The notes: generated by a model not told the origin, from the letters alone. Positions 1-6,107 are shown, counted from the first letter of the stretch. The stretch: 7,958 bases of DNA from Pseudomonadota bacterium (GCA_023445495.1 JAEXLC010000146.1:1-7958), one strand, 5' to 3'. Translations and numbers: made by a program.

Positions 1-66
1 GGGGGGGGCCGCGGGGGGGGGGGGGGGGGCGCCCCCTTGCCACGGGCGATGTCGCTTGGGGCGTTC
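1..66. other. G/C homopolymer-rich edge, no gene
   Basis: The first 36 bases are almost only G and C: eight G, then CCGC, a run of 17 G (13-29), and CGCCCCC. Bases 25-36 form a perfect 12-base palindrome. Nothing coding is credible here; the open frame that starts at 37 is the antisense shadow of the chemoreceptor gene. Long G runs at the end of a sequence can be a sequencing or assembly artefact, or a real slippage-prone tract, and the sequence alone cannot decide. No terminator with a T-run is visible for the chemoreceptor gene that ends at 127. Confidence 0.6.
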
Positions 67-116
67 CCTCTCCACCACCAGCTTCGCTGGCGGTCCCCCT
101 CTCCCTCCGGGAGAGG
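67..116 (-). repeat. Two-hairpin intergenic repeat downstream of the MCP gene
   Basis: Read on the minus strand, this element has a first hairpin with 8-base-pair arms CCTCTCCC / GGGAGAGG (98-105 with 109-116) around a 3-base loop. A linker GGG follows, then a second hairpin ACCGCCAGC / GCTGGTGGT (86-94 with 74-82) that pairs over 9 positions with one G-U wobble around a GAA loop, then GGAGAGGG. The same order (CTCCC hairpin, GGGACC, variable arm, GGTGGAG) recurs on the plus strand at 5466-5516 with different arm sequences. It begins 10 bases after the MCP stop codon, so it would form at the 3' end of that transcript. It lacks a T-run, so it is not a classical intrinsic terminator; protecting the 3' end of the mRNA is a possible role (inference). 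Confidence 0.75.
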
Positions 117-126
117 AATAAGGGGC

Positions 127-1974
127 CTAGAAGCTGGCCCAGTCGTCCGCGCCGCCATTGGCTGCGATAGCCATCGGCTTGACGGAGGGACGCGGCTTGG
201 CGGCTGCGGCGGGGGCCGGCCGGGGCACTGCCCGCACCGAGCGCGGCGCGTCCTCTGTGCGGAACTGGGCGGCGCGGTCGGCGAGGTGATCGACTTCGCC
301 CGAGAGGCTGCGGGCCGCGGCGGAGGTTTCCTCCACCATCGCCGCATTCTGCTGGGTCGAGGTGTCCATCGCCGAGACGACCGAGGCGATCTCGCCGATC
401 GTGCTCGACTGGGCACGGTTGTCGTCCGCCATCTTGGCGACCAGCTCATGGACCTGCTCGACGCTGCTCGAGATGTCGGCCAGCGCGCCATCGACTTCGC
501 GGACGCGGTCCACCGCCGAGACGATGTCGGTCTGGGTGGCGGTCAGCTGGTCGCGGGCGCGGCCGGCTTCCTCCTCCGAGCGCATCGCCAGTGCCGAGAC
601 CAGGTCGGCGACGACGGCGAAGCCGCGGCCCGCCTCGCCGGCACGGCCGGCCTCGACCGCCGCGTTCATCGCAAGCACGCGGGTTTGGAAGGCAATCTTG
701 TCGAGGCCCTCGATCACGCTGTCGATGCCCTTCGAGCTGTCGGCGACGCGGGTCATCGCCTGAACCGCTTCCTCGGCGATCGCGCGGCCGCCCGAGACGG
801 TGCTGATCGCGCCATCGGCCTGGGCCACGGTGCGGGTCGAGGCTTCGCTCGAACTTTCGAGGCGACCGCGCATCTGGGTGAGCGAGGCGGAGGTCTCCTC
901 GAGGCTCGCCGCATTGGCTTCGGTGCGGCGCGCCAGGTCTTCCGAGGCCGAGGCGATCTCGCTCGCGCCGGTGCGGATCGCGACGGCGGCGGTGGAAAGC
1001 GCACCGATCAGGTCGCGCAGATTGCCCACGGCCTTGTTGTAGTTGGACTTGAGCGTGCCGTAGGAGGGCGGGAACTCGGCCTTGATCTCGGCGGTCAGGT
1101 CGCCTTCCGACAGGTGGCCGAGCTGCTGCGAGACGGTGTCGACGACGAACTGCTGCTCGGCGTCGGACTTGGCCTTGGCGGCCTCGGCACGCTCTTTGGC
1201 GACGGCGGCTTCGCGGAACACTTCGAGCGCGCCGGCCATCTCGCCGATCTCGTCGCCGCGGTTCAGCCCGGGGATCTCGCTGTCCTTGTCGCCGTCGGCG
1301 AGACCGCGCATGCGGCGGGTCATCGCGACCAGCGGCAGCTTGATCGTGCGGCCGAGCATGAACGCCATGGCGTTGACCAGCAGGATCACGACCAGCGCGA
1401 TGCCGCCCTGGCGCCATGCGGCGGCACCGACCGCGGCCTGGACGTCGTCGACATAGACGCCGCTGCCGACCACCCAGCCCCAGGGCGCAAAGCCCTTCAC
1501 GAACGAGATCTTGGGCTGCGGCTTCTCGCTGCCCGGCTTGGGCCAGCTATAGTCGAGAAAGCCCTCGCCCTTGGCGCGGACGATGTCGACCATCGAGGCG
1601 AACACCGGCACGCCATTGGGATCCTTGGTGGCGGACACGTCCTGGCCGACCAGCGCCTTGTTCATCGGGTGCATCAGCATCCGCGGCTGCATGTCGTTGA
1701 TCCAGAAGTATTCCTTGCCCGAATAGCGCATCGCCGAGACGGCCTGGAGCGCGGCGGCCTGCGCCTCGGCGCGGCTCATCCGGCCGGCCTGCTCCTCGGC
1801 CTGGTAATGGGCGATCGTGCTGTAGGCGACCTCGACGGTCTTGCGCGTCTGGTCGGCGATGCCGCTGCGCATCACGCTGCTCAGCTGCATCAGCGACAGC
1901 ACCGTGACGAGGGCGAGCCCCAGGAACGAGGCCACACCGATCAGGTTGACCCTTGCACCAATTTTCAATCGCAC
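127..1974 (-). CDS. Methyl-accepting chemotaxis protein with sCache_2-type sensor
   Basis: This is an inner-membrane chemoreceptor of 615 residues that should pass ligand signals to CheW and CheA. A membrane segment at about 10-31 is followed by a periplasmic single-Cache domain at about 37-185, recognised from YFWINDMQPRMLMHPMNKAL (89-108) and the GWVVGSGVYVDDV end. A second membrane segment spans about 189-208, then a HAMP domain (209-262), a second HAMP-like helix pair (about 275-325) and the cytoplasmic coiled-coil signalling domain (about 330-570). The hairpin tip lies near 425-465 with the core NAAVEAGRAGEAGRGFAVVA. Glu/Gln-rich stretches near 357-365 and 541-551 look like methylation regions. 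A Pro/Ala-rich linker leads to the last five residues DWASF, which fit the xWxxF tether bound by CheR. The start is GTG at 1974, preceded by AAGGG with a 9-base gap; no ATG in this frame lies further upstream. The ligand cannot be predicted. The gene is the first after the hppA terminator and appears to have its own promoter. Confidence 0.95.
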   Translation of the reverse strand: MRLKIGARVNLIGVASFLGLALVTVLSLMQLSSVMRSGIADQTRKTVEVAYSTIAHYQAEEQAGRMSRAEAQAAALQAVSAMRYSGKEYFWINDMQPRMLMHPMNKALVGQDVSATKDPNGVPVFASMVDIVRAKGEGFLDYSWPKPGSEKPQPKISFVKGFAPWGWVVGSGVYVDDVQAAVGAAAWRQGGIALVVILLVNAMAFMLGRTIKLPLVAMTRRMRGLADGDKDSEIPGLNRGDEIGEMAGALEVFREAAVAKERAEAAKAKSDAEQQFVVDTVSQQLGHLSEGDLTAEIKAEFPPSYGTLKSNYNKAVGNLRDLIGALSTAAVAIRTGASEIASASEDLARRTEANAASLEETSASLTQMRGRLESSSEASTRTVAQADGAISTVSGGRAIAEEAVQAMTRVADSSKGIDSVIEGLDKIAFQTRVLAMNAAVEAGRAGEAGRGFAVVADLVSALAMRSEEEAGRARDQLTATQTDIVSAVDRVREVDGALADISSSVEQVHELVAKMADDNRAQSSTIGEIASVVSAMDTSTQQNAAMVEETSAAARSLSGEVDHLADRAAQFRTEDAPRSVRAVPRPAPAAAAKPRPSVKPMAIAANGGADDWASF

Positions 1975-2271
1975 CAGCCGGATCCCTTTTTTCCTGTTTC
2001 GGGATCATTATAGGCGGCGGGACAGATGCAGTTTTTGCAACTGCGGCGGTGGTGCTTTGGGATGGTGTAGCGATAAATCACGTAAATTCAGTATTTTAAT
2101 GCCGGGATGCTTGGCGCGATGCGGCATGAATTACGAAATTTACGTACGTATTCTTACGGAGGGCTTTGTGGCAAACTATTGCCAGAAAAGGGGAAAATCG
2201 GCCCTTAAATGCAGCGATGTCGCTTTTTGCAATCGCGAAATAGCGGCACGATCCTGTCCCGGACGGGCATG
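1975..2271. other. AT-richer upstream region of the MCP gene
   Basis: With the terminator to its right, this stretch separates hppA from the MCP gene by 347 bases and holds no convincing gene. It is clearly richer in A and T than the flanking genes, especially at 2070-2160 and 2170-2215. It holds TTACG three times on the plus strand (2131, 2140, 2154) and once inverted (CGTAA at 2081), a perfect palindrome TACGTACGTA (2141-2150) and an inverted repeat TGGCAA-N4-TTGCCA (2169-2184). These could be regulator binding sites for the MCP gene, but I recognise no specific operator. A 48-codon open frame on the plus strand (2126-2272) is discussed under the findings and is not called as a gene. Confidence 0.6.
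2007..2040 (-). promoter_or_regulatory. Candidate promoter of the MCP gene
   Basis: On the minus strand a perfect TATAAT lies at 2012-2007, 32 bases before the GTG start, which would give a leader of roughly 25 bases holding the AAGGG ribosome binding site. The -35 side is weak. TTGCAA occurs at 2040-2035 but is 22 bases away, longer than the usual 17, and at the normal distance there is only A-rich sequence (AAAACT). The site is therefore supported mainly by its -10 box and position. I see no sigma-28 (flagellar) type match. Confidence 0.4.
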
Positions 2272-2302
2272 AAAAAGGGCCGCCGGATCGCGCCGGCGGC
2301 CC
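2272..2302 (-). terminator. Intrinsic terminator of hppA
   Basis: On the minus strand GGGCCGCCGG (2302-2293) pairs perfectly with CCGGCGGCCC (2286-2277) around a 6-base loop CGCGAT, and five T follow directly (2276-2272). It starts 19 bases after the hppA stop codon, the standard place for a rho-independent terminator. It separates hppA from the chemoreceptor gene, so the latter should depend on its own promoter. On the plus strand no T-run follows the stem, so it should act in one direction only. Confidence 0.93.
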
Positions 2303-2321
2303 CAGTTTCAGGTGGCCCGGA

Positions 2322-4502
2322 TCAGCCCGCGCCGTGGCCCGCCAGCGCCGCGAGCAGCAGCAGCGCGACGATGTTGGTGATCTTGATCATCGGGTTGACC
2401 GCCGGGCCGGCAGTGTCCTTGTAGGGATCGCCGACGGTGTCGCCGGTCACGGCCGCCTTGTGCGCGTCCGATCCCTTGCCGCCATAATTGCCGTCCTCGA
2501 TATACTTCTTGGCATTGTCCCAGGCGCCGCCGCCCGAGGTCATCGAGATGGCGACGAACAGGCCGGAGACGATCACGCCGAGCAACATCGCGCCGACCGC
2601 GGCGAAGCCCTGCGACTGGCCGGCGACCGCGGTGATGATGAAGTAGATCGCGATTGGGCTCAGCACCGGCAGCAGCGAGGGGACGATCATTTCCTTGATC
2701 GCCGCCTTGGTGACGATGTCGACGGTGCGGGCGTAATTGGGGCGGCTGGTGCCGGCCATGATGCCCTTGTCGGCGGCGAATTGCTGGCGGACGTCCTCCA
2801 CCACCGAACCCGCCGCGCGGCCGACGGCGGTCATGCCGAAGGCGCCGAACAGGTAAGGCAGCAAGGCGCCGAGCAGCAGGCCGACGATCACGTACGGATT
2901 GTTGAGGCTGAAATCGACCGGGACATCGGGGAAGAACTCCTTGAGGTCGGTCGTATAGGCGCCGAACAGCACCAGCGCGGCGAGCGCGGCGGAGCCGATC
3001 GCATAGCCCTTGGTCACCGCCTTGGTGGTGTTGCCCACCGCGTCGAGCGCGTCGGTCTTGTGGCGGACTTCGTCCTCAAGACCCGCCATCTCGGCGATGC
3101 CGCCGGCATTGTCGGTCACCGGGCCGTAGGCGTCGAGCGCGACGACCATGCCGGCCAGTGCCAGCAGCGAGGTCGCGGCGAAGGCGACGCCGATGATCCC
3201 GGCGATCTGGTAGGCGGCGATCACCGCGACGACGATGACGAGCGTCGGCAGCGCGGTGGACTCGAGGCTGATCGCCAGGCCCTGGATGACATTGGTGCCG
3301 TGACCGGTCACCGATGCCTTGGCGATAGACTTGACCGGACGATAGTTGGTGCCGGTGTAATACTCCGTGATCCACACCAGCAGGCCGGTCACCGCCAGGC
3401 CGATCATCATGCACAGGAACAGGCTCATCCCGGTGAACTGCGCGCCCGAGGCGAGGCCCGCCGCCGCTTCGGGCGTGATCGCGTCGCTCGGCTCGAGGAA
3501 GGCGCTCGGATCGACCGGCAGCGCGCCGATCACGGCGTTCATGTCGCCCAGCGTGTACTGGGTGGCGAACCAGATCGCGGGCACCGAGAGGATCGCGGTG
3601 GTCCAGAAGCCCTTGTAGAGCGCGCCCATGATCGACTGGCTCTTGCCGAGCCGGACCATATAGGTGCCGATGATCGAGGTGATGATGCACACCCCGCCGA
3701 CGATCAGCGGCAGCGCCATCAGCTTGAGCAGCAGCTCCGGCGCGAGATTCTTCACCAGCAGCGCGATCGAGACCATGGTGAGGCCGAGCGTGACGACATA
3801 GGTCTCGAACAGGTCGGCGGCCATGCCCGCGCAGTCGCCGACATTGTCGCCGACATTGTCGGCGATCACCGCCGGGTTGCGGGGGTCGTCCTCGGGGATG
3901 CCCGCCTCGACCTTGCCGACCAGGTCGGCGCCGACGTCGGCGGCCTTGGTGAAGATGCCGCCGCCGAGGCGCGCGAAGATCGAGATCAGCGAGGCGCCCA
4001 GCGCCAGCGACGTCAGCGCCAGCGTAACCGCGCGCGAATTGGGGGCGAGCCCGGCGGGGCCGACCAGGTACCAGAACAGCACGGCGATCGCGAGCAGGCC
4101 CAGGCCCGCCACGAACATGCCGGTGATCGCGCCCGAGCGGAAGGCGAGGGTGAGCCCGCCCTGCAGCGAGCCGCGCGCGGCCTCGGCGGTGCGCACATTG
4201 GCGCGGACCGAGATGTTCATGCCGATGAACCCGGCGACGCCAGACAGGATCGCGCCGGCCAGGAAGCCGATCGTCGGCAGCGTGCCGAGCGTGAAGAACA
4301 CGACGACGGCGACGATCACGCCGACAATGCCGATCGTGGTATATTGCCGGCCGAGATAGGCCTTGGCGCCTTCCTGGATGGCAGCGGCGATGCTCTGCAT
4401 CTTCTCGTTGCCCGCCGGCGCGCTGAGCACCTGCTGGCTGGTCAACAAGCCATAGAGCACTGCGAGCACGCCGCAGGCTATGGCGATGTACACAATCGTC
4501 AT
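2322..4502 (-). CDS. hppA: K+-independent membrane-bound proton-pumping pyrophosphatase
   Basis: The product (726 residues) hydrolyses cytoplasmic pyrophosphate to phosphate and uses the energy to pump protons across the inner membrane. It has the many hydrophobic segments expected of this roughly 16-helix family. Active-site motifs are complete: GGGIFTKAADVGADLVGKVE starting near 180 (Lys186, Asp189, Asp193), DNVGDNVGD at 215-223, DAYGPVTDNAGGIAEMA near 457-473, and the C-terminal GDTVGDPYKDTAGP (687-700). At 491-498 it reads NTTKAVTK. Lys494 with Thr497 is the pair known to mark K+-independent enzymes, where K+-dependent ones have Ala and Gly, so this should be a K+-independent H+ pump. Start: ATG at 4502 with AAGGG nine bases upstream; length and N-terminus fit the family. 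It lies 110 bases after thiL with a possible promoter between, and ends in a strong terminator. By removing pyrophosphate it would favour biosynthetic steps that release it (inference). Identification is secure. Confidence 0.98.
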   Translation of the reverse strand: MTIVYIAIACGVLAVLYGLLTSQQVLSAPAGNEKMQSIAAAIQEGAKAYLGRQYTTIGIVGVIVAVVVFFTLGTLPTIGFLAGAILSGVAGFIGMNISVRANVRTAEAARGSLQGGLTLAFRSGAITGMFVAGLGLLAIAVLFWYLVGPAGLAPNSRAVTLALTSLALGASLISIFARLGGGIFTKAADVGADLVGKVEAGIPEDDPRNPAVIADNVGDNVGDCAGMAADLFETYVVTLGLTMVSIALLVKNLAPELLLKLMALPLIVGGVCIITSIIGTYMVRLGKSQSIMGALYKGFWTTAILSVPAIWFATQYTLGDMNAVIGALPVDPSAFLEPSDAITPEAAAGLASGAQFTGMSLFLCMMIGLAVTGLLVWITEYYTGTNYRPVKSIAKASVTGHGTNVIQGLAISLESTALPTLVIVVAVIAAYQIAGIIGVAFAATSLLALAGMVVALDAYGPVTDNAGGIAEMAGLEDEVRHKTDALDAVGNTTKAVTKGYAIGSAALAALVLFGAYTTDLKEFFPDVPVDFSLNNPYVIVGLLLGALLPYLFGAFGMTAVGRAAGSVVEDVRQQFAADKGIMAGTSRPNYARTVDIVTKAAIKEMIVPSLLPVLSPIAIYFIITAVAGQSQGFAAVGAMLLGVIVSGLFVAISMTSGGGAWDNAKKYIEDGNYGGKGSDAHKAAVTGDTVGDPYKDTAGPAVNPMIKITNIVALLLLAALAGHGAG

Positions 4503-4578
4503 GCGTTCAAGCCCTTCCCCTATTGGATAGCGAGCCGCGCCGGTCTGTGTCGCCGGTTTTCAAAGGCCCGGTATGGGG

Positions 4579-4608
4579 AGGCTATAGAGGGCATAGCCTT
4601 AGTGCAAG
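4579..4608 (-). promoter_or_regulatory. Candidate hppA promoter overlapped by an inverted repeat
   Basis: On the minus strand CTTGCA (4608-4603), 16 bases, then TATAGC (4586-4581) resemble alphaproteobacterial -35 and -10 boxes, 79 bases before the hppA ATG and directly after the thiL stop codon. The -10 box lies in a 7-base inverted repeat AGGCTAT-N7-ATAGCCT (4579-4585 with 4593-4599), which might be an operator, or a weak 3' hairpin of the thiL mRNA without a T-run. hppA could thus be expressed on its own or by read-through from thiL. The call rests on motif match only. Confidence 0.35.
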
Positions 4609-4612
4609 CGGC

Positions 4613-5455
4613 TCAGCGATGCTGGTATCCGAGCGCGATTTGCGGCACCGCGCCGTCCAGCAGCAAGGGCGCCGGGCCGGATGCGACCATCTCGCCGATC
4701 CGCGCCGCCGGCACCGGCGGCTCGAACCCGGCCGGAGCGGCGAACAGCAGCTCGTAATCATCGCCCCAGGTGACCGCGCGCAGCGGATCTGCGCCGGCCG
4801 CGACCGGCACCTTGGCCAGCGCGATATCGGCGGTGCAGCCGCTCGCCTCGGCCATGCGGCTGGCATCGAGCAGGAGCCCGTCGGACACGTCCATCATCGC
4901 AGTGACATGGCCCGCCAGCGCCTGCCCGTCGGAGAGCCGGGGGCGGGGGCGCAGATAAGCGGTGCCGTGGCCGGTCTCGAAGCCGAGCATCGCCGCGCCG
5001 ACCGGTCCGGTGATCCACAGCCCGTCGCCCGGCCGCGCGCCGTCGCGCCGGGGAACCGGGGTGGCTGTCGCACGGCCGATCGCGGTGCAGCCGAAGGTGG
5101 CGGGCGAAACCGAGATGGTATCCCCGCCGAGCAGCGGCACGCCATATTCGGTGAGGATCGCCCGCAGCCCCTCGACGAAGCGCTCGGCCCCTTCGACCAG
5201 CACCGCGCCGATCAGCACCCCCACCGGCTCGGCGCCCTTGGCGGCGAGATCGGAGAGGTTGGTGGCGACCAGCTTCCAGGCGATGTCGAACGGATCGGTG
5301 CCCGGGCGGTAATGCACGCCCTCGGCGATCGCGTCATGGGTGAGGACCAGCGTCTCGCCGCCGATGGCGAGGGTGGCGGTGTCGTCGCGCAGGTCCTGCG
5401 CGCCCGGGTGGAGCGGCAGGGTGCGCAGCGCGGCGATGAACTGGGCTTCGTTCAT
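4613..5455 (-). CDS. thiL: Thiamine-monophosphate kinase
   Basis: ThiL phosphorylates thiamine monophosphate with ATP to thiamine diphosphate, the active coenzyme, in the cytoplasm. It belongs to the PurM/SelD-like ATP-binding superfamily. From the chosen start (280 residues) the family signatures occur in order: DDTATL at 24-29, THDAIAEGVHY at 39-49, ATNLSDLAAKGAEP at 64-77, GGDT at 110-113, MDVSDGLLLDASRMA at 188-202 and WGDDYELLFA at 230-239. The Asp residues of DD, SD, GDT and SDG are the expected metal and nucleotide ligands. It is somewhat shorter than the 325-residue E. coli enzyme but no key motif is missing. The open frame runs on to 5614, but those 53 codons lie inside a palindromic repeat and resemble nothing in the family. 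ATG at 5455 has GGGGAGGA eight bases upstream and begins where similarity begins. Pairing with nusB upstream is a common bacterial arrangement. Identification is secure, the start very likely. Confidence 0.96.
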   Translation of the reverse strand: MNEAQFIAALRTLPLHPGAQDLRDDTATLAIGGETLVLTHDAIAEGVHYRPGTDPFDIAWKLVATNLSDLAAKGAEPVGVLIGAVLVEGAERFVEGLRAILTEYGVPLLGGDTISVSPATFGCTAIGRATATPVPRRDGARPGDGLWITGPVGAAMLGFETGHGTAYLRPRPRLSDGQALAGHVTAMMDVSDGLLLDASRMAEASGCTADIALAKVPVAAGADPLRAVTWGDDYELLFAAPAGFEPPVPAARIGEMVASGPAPLLLDGAVPQIALGYQHR

Positions 5456-5463
5456 CTCAAAAA

Positions 5464-5471
5464 TCCTCCCC
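5464..5471 (-). promoter_or_regulatory. thiL ribosome binding site inside a palindrome
   Basis: On the minus strand GGGGAGGA is a near-ideal Shine-Dalgarno sequence eight bases before the thiL ATG and decides the start. Most of it forms the 3' arm of a perfect 9-base-pair hairpin, CTCCCCGAG / CTCGGGGAG (5466-5474 with 5480-5488). In the mRNA it could therefore be masked, so translation may depend on nusB translation or on opening of this hairpin (inference). Confidence 0.75.
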
Positions 5472-5604
5472 GAGCTTGTCTCGGGGAGAGGGACCATCCG
5501 CAGGATGGTGGAGGGGCCGCGCCAAGGGCGTGGAGATCGCTTGCGGCAAGGGCAACCGTCGCTGGCGCGCGCGGCCCCCCGCCCCGAGCGGAGCGCGGGG
5601 AGGA
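5464..5604. repeat. 141-base composite palindromic element between nusB and thiL
   Basis: This element nearly fills the gap between the two genes. Its ends are 9-base inverted repeats (TCCTCCCCG at 5464-5472, CGGGGAGGA at 5596-5604), and a second inverted repeat lies inside (GGGGCCGCGC at 5513-5522, GCGCGGCCCC at 5569-5578). The left half holds a perfect 9-base-pair hairpin (5466-5488) and a 7-base-pair one, ACCATCC-GCA-GGATGGT (5493-5509). The right end holds CCCCGAGC-GGA-GCGCGGGG (5582-5600), 7 of 8 pairs. The 46-base core (5523-5568) is not obviously repetitive. The left part matches the plan of the repeat at 67-116. It looks like two oppositely oriented repeat units around a short core. 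No transposase or target-site duplication is visible. Confidence 0.75.
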
Positions 5605-5610
5605 ATGGGT

Positions 5611-6072
5611 TCAACCGCGCACTTCCTTGGCGACGGCATCGAGGATGCCGTTGACGAAGCCCTTTTCGCGGCGATCGTAGAAGGCGTCGGTGACGTCGAG
5701 ATATTCGCTGATCGCGGCGCCGACCGGCACGTCCTTGCGCGCCATCAGCTCATAGGTGCCGGCGCGCAGGATCTGGCGCATCGGCTTGTCGAGCCGGTCG
5801 AGCGTCCAGTCGGCGGTCAGCTTGCCGGCGATGATCCGGTCGATCTCGTCGCGGCGCTCGTGCACGCCGGTGACGATGTCGTCGAAAAAGGCGATGTCGG
5901 CTTCGGCATATTCCACGTCCTCGATCGTCGCCCCCAGGCGATGATTGTGGAACTCGTGGAGCAGCGCGGGAATCGAGACCGCTTCCATTTCGTGCTGGTA
6001 CAGCGCCTGCACGGCAGCGAGGCGCGCGGCTGCGCGCGCCTTGGAACGGGACTTTGCTTGATGGCTTGGCAT
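5611..6072 (-). CDS. nusB: Transcription antitermination / ribosome biogenesis factor NusB
   Basis: NusB binds boxA RNA together with NusE (ribosomal protein S10) and helps RNA polymerase resist termination on rRNA operons; it also aids ribosome assembly. The protein (153 residues from the chosen start; the E. coli protein has 139) is all-helical. The N-terminal basic helix with ARLAAVQALYQ (about 16-26) is the RNA-binding segment. DRLDKPMRQILRAGTYEL (about 94-111), GAAISEYLDVTDAFYDRREK and the C-terminal FVNGILDAVAKEVRG are typical. The frame stays open to 6177, but that extension reads through an inverted repeat, so ATG at 6072 was chosen. No Shine-Dalgarno sequence precedes this ATG; a weak promoter-like pair ends seven bases before it, which would fit a leaderless mRNA. 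The stop codon lies six bases from the palindrome that leads into thiL. Identity is secure; the start is less certain. Confidence 0.95.
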   Translation of the reverse strand: MPSHQAKSRSKARAAARLAAVQALYQHEMEAVSIPALLHEFHNHRLGATIEDVEYAEADIAFFDDIVTGVHERRDEIDRIIAGKLTADWTLDRLDKPMRQILRAGTYELMARKDVPVGAAISEYLDVTDAFYDRREKGFVNGILDAVAKEVRG

Positions 6073-6078
6073 TGCGCG

Positions 6079-6107
6079 CAGATAGTCGCGTGCGTCGGTA
6101 AAGGCAA
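6079..6107 (-). promoter_or_regulatory. Possible promoter giving a leaderless nusB mRNA
   Basis: On the minus strand TTGCCT (6107-6102) and TATCTG (6084-6079) are spaced by exactly 17 bases. The A of the nusB ATG is the seventh base after the -10 box, where transcription would start. With no ribosome binding site present, a leaderless message is conceivable. Both boxes are imperfect, and the -10 box lacks its conserved last T, so this is weak evidence. Confidence 0.25.

Noticed and set aside
37..2013. 658-codon plus-strand open frame
   Set aside because: It is antisense to the clearly recognised chemoreceptor. Its product is an Arg/Gly/Asp/His-rich string with no domain, typical of a shadow frame in GC-rich DNA.
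2190..2225. Sigma-28 promoter (GGCCGATTTT) upstream of the MCP gene
   Set aside because: No TAAA-type -35 box lies at the required distance, and the site is over 200 bases from the start codon.
3834..3860. Tandem CGACATTGTCGC repeat
   Set aside because: It simply encodes the DNVGDNVGD active-site motif of the pyrophosphatase.
2334..4757. 807-codon plus-strand open frame
   Set aside because: It lies opposite hppA and part of thiL and has the biased composition of an antisense shadow with no recognisable motif.
5456..5614. 53-residue N-terminal extension of ThiL
   Set aside because: It lies wholly in the composite palindrome and overlaps the nusB stop; similarity to ThiL and a strong Shine-Dalgarno sequence both point to ATG 5455.
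4523..5680. 385-codon plus-strand open frame
   Set aside because: It lies opposite thiL and runs through the palindromic repeat into nusB; no family resemblance.
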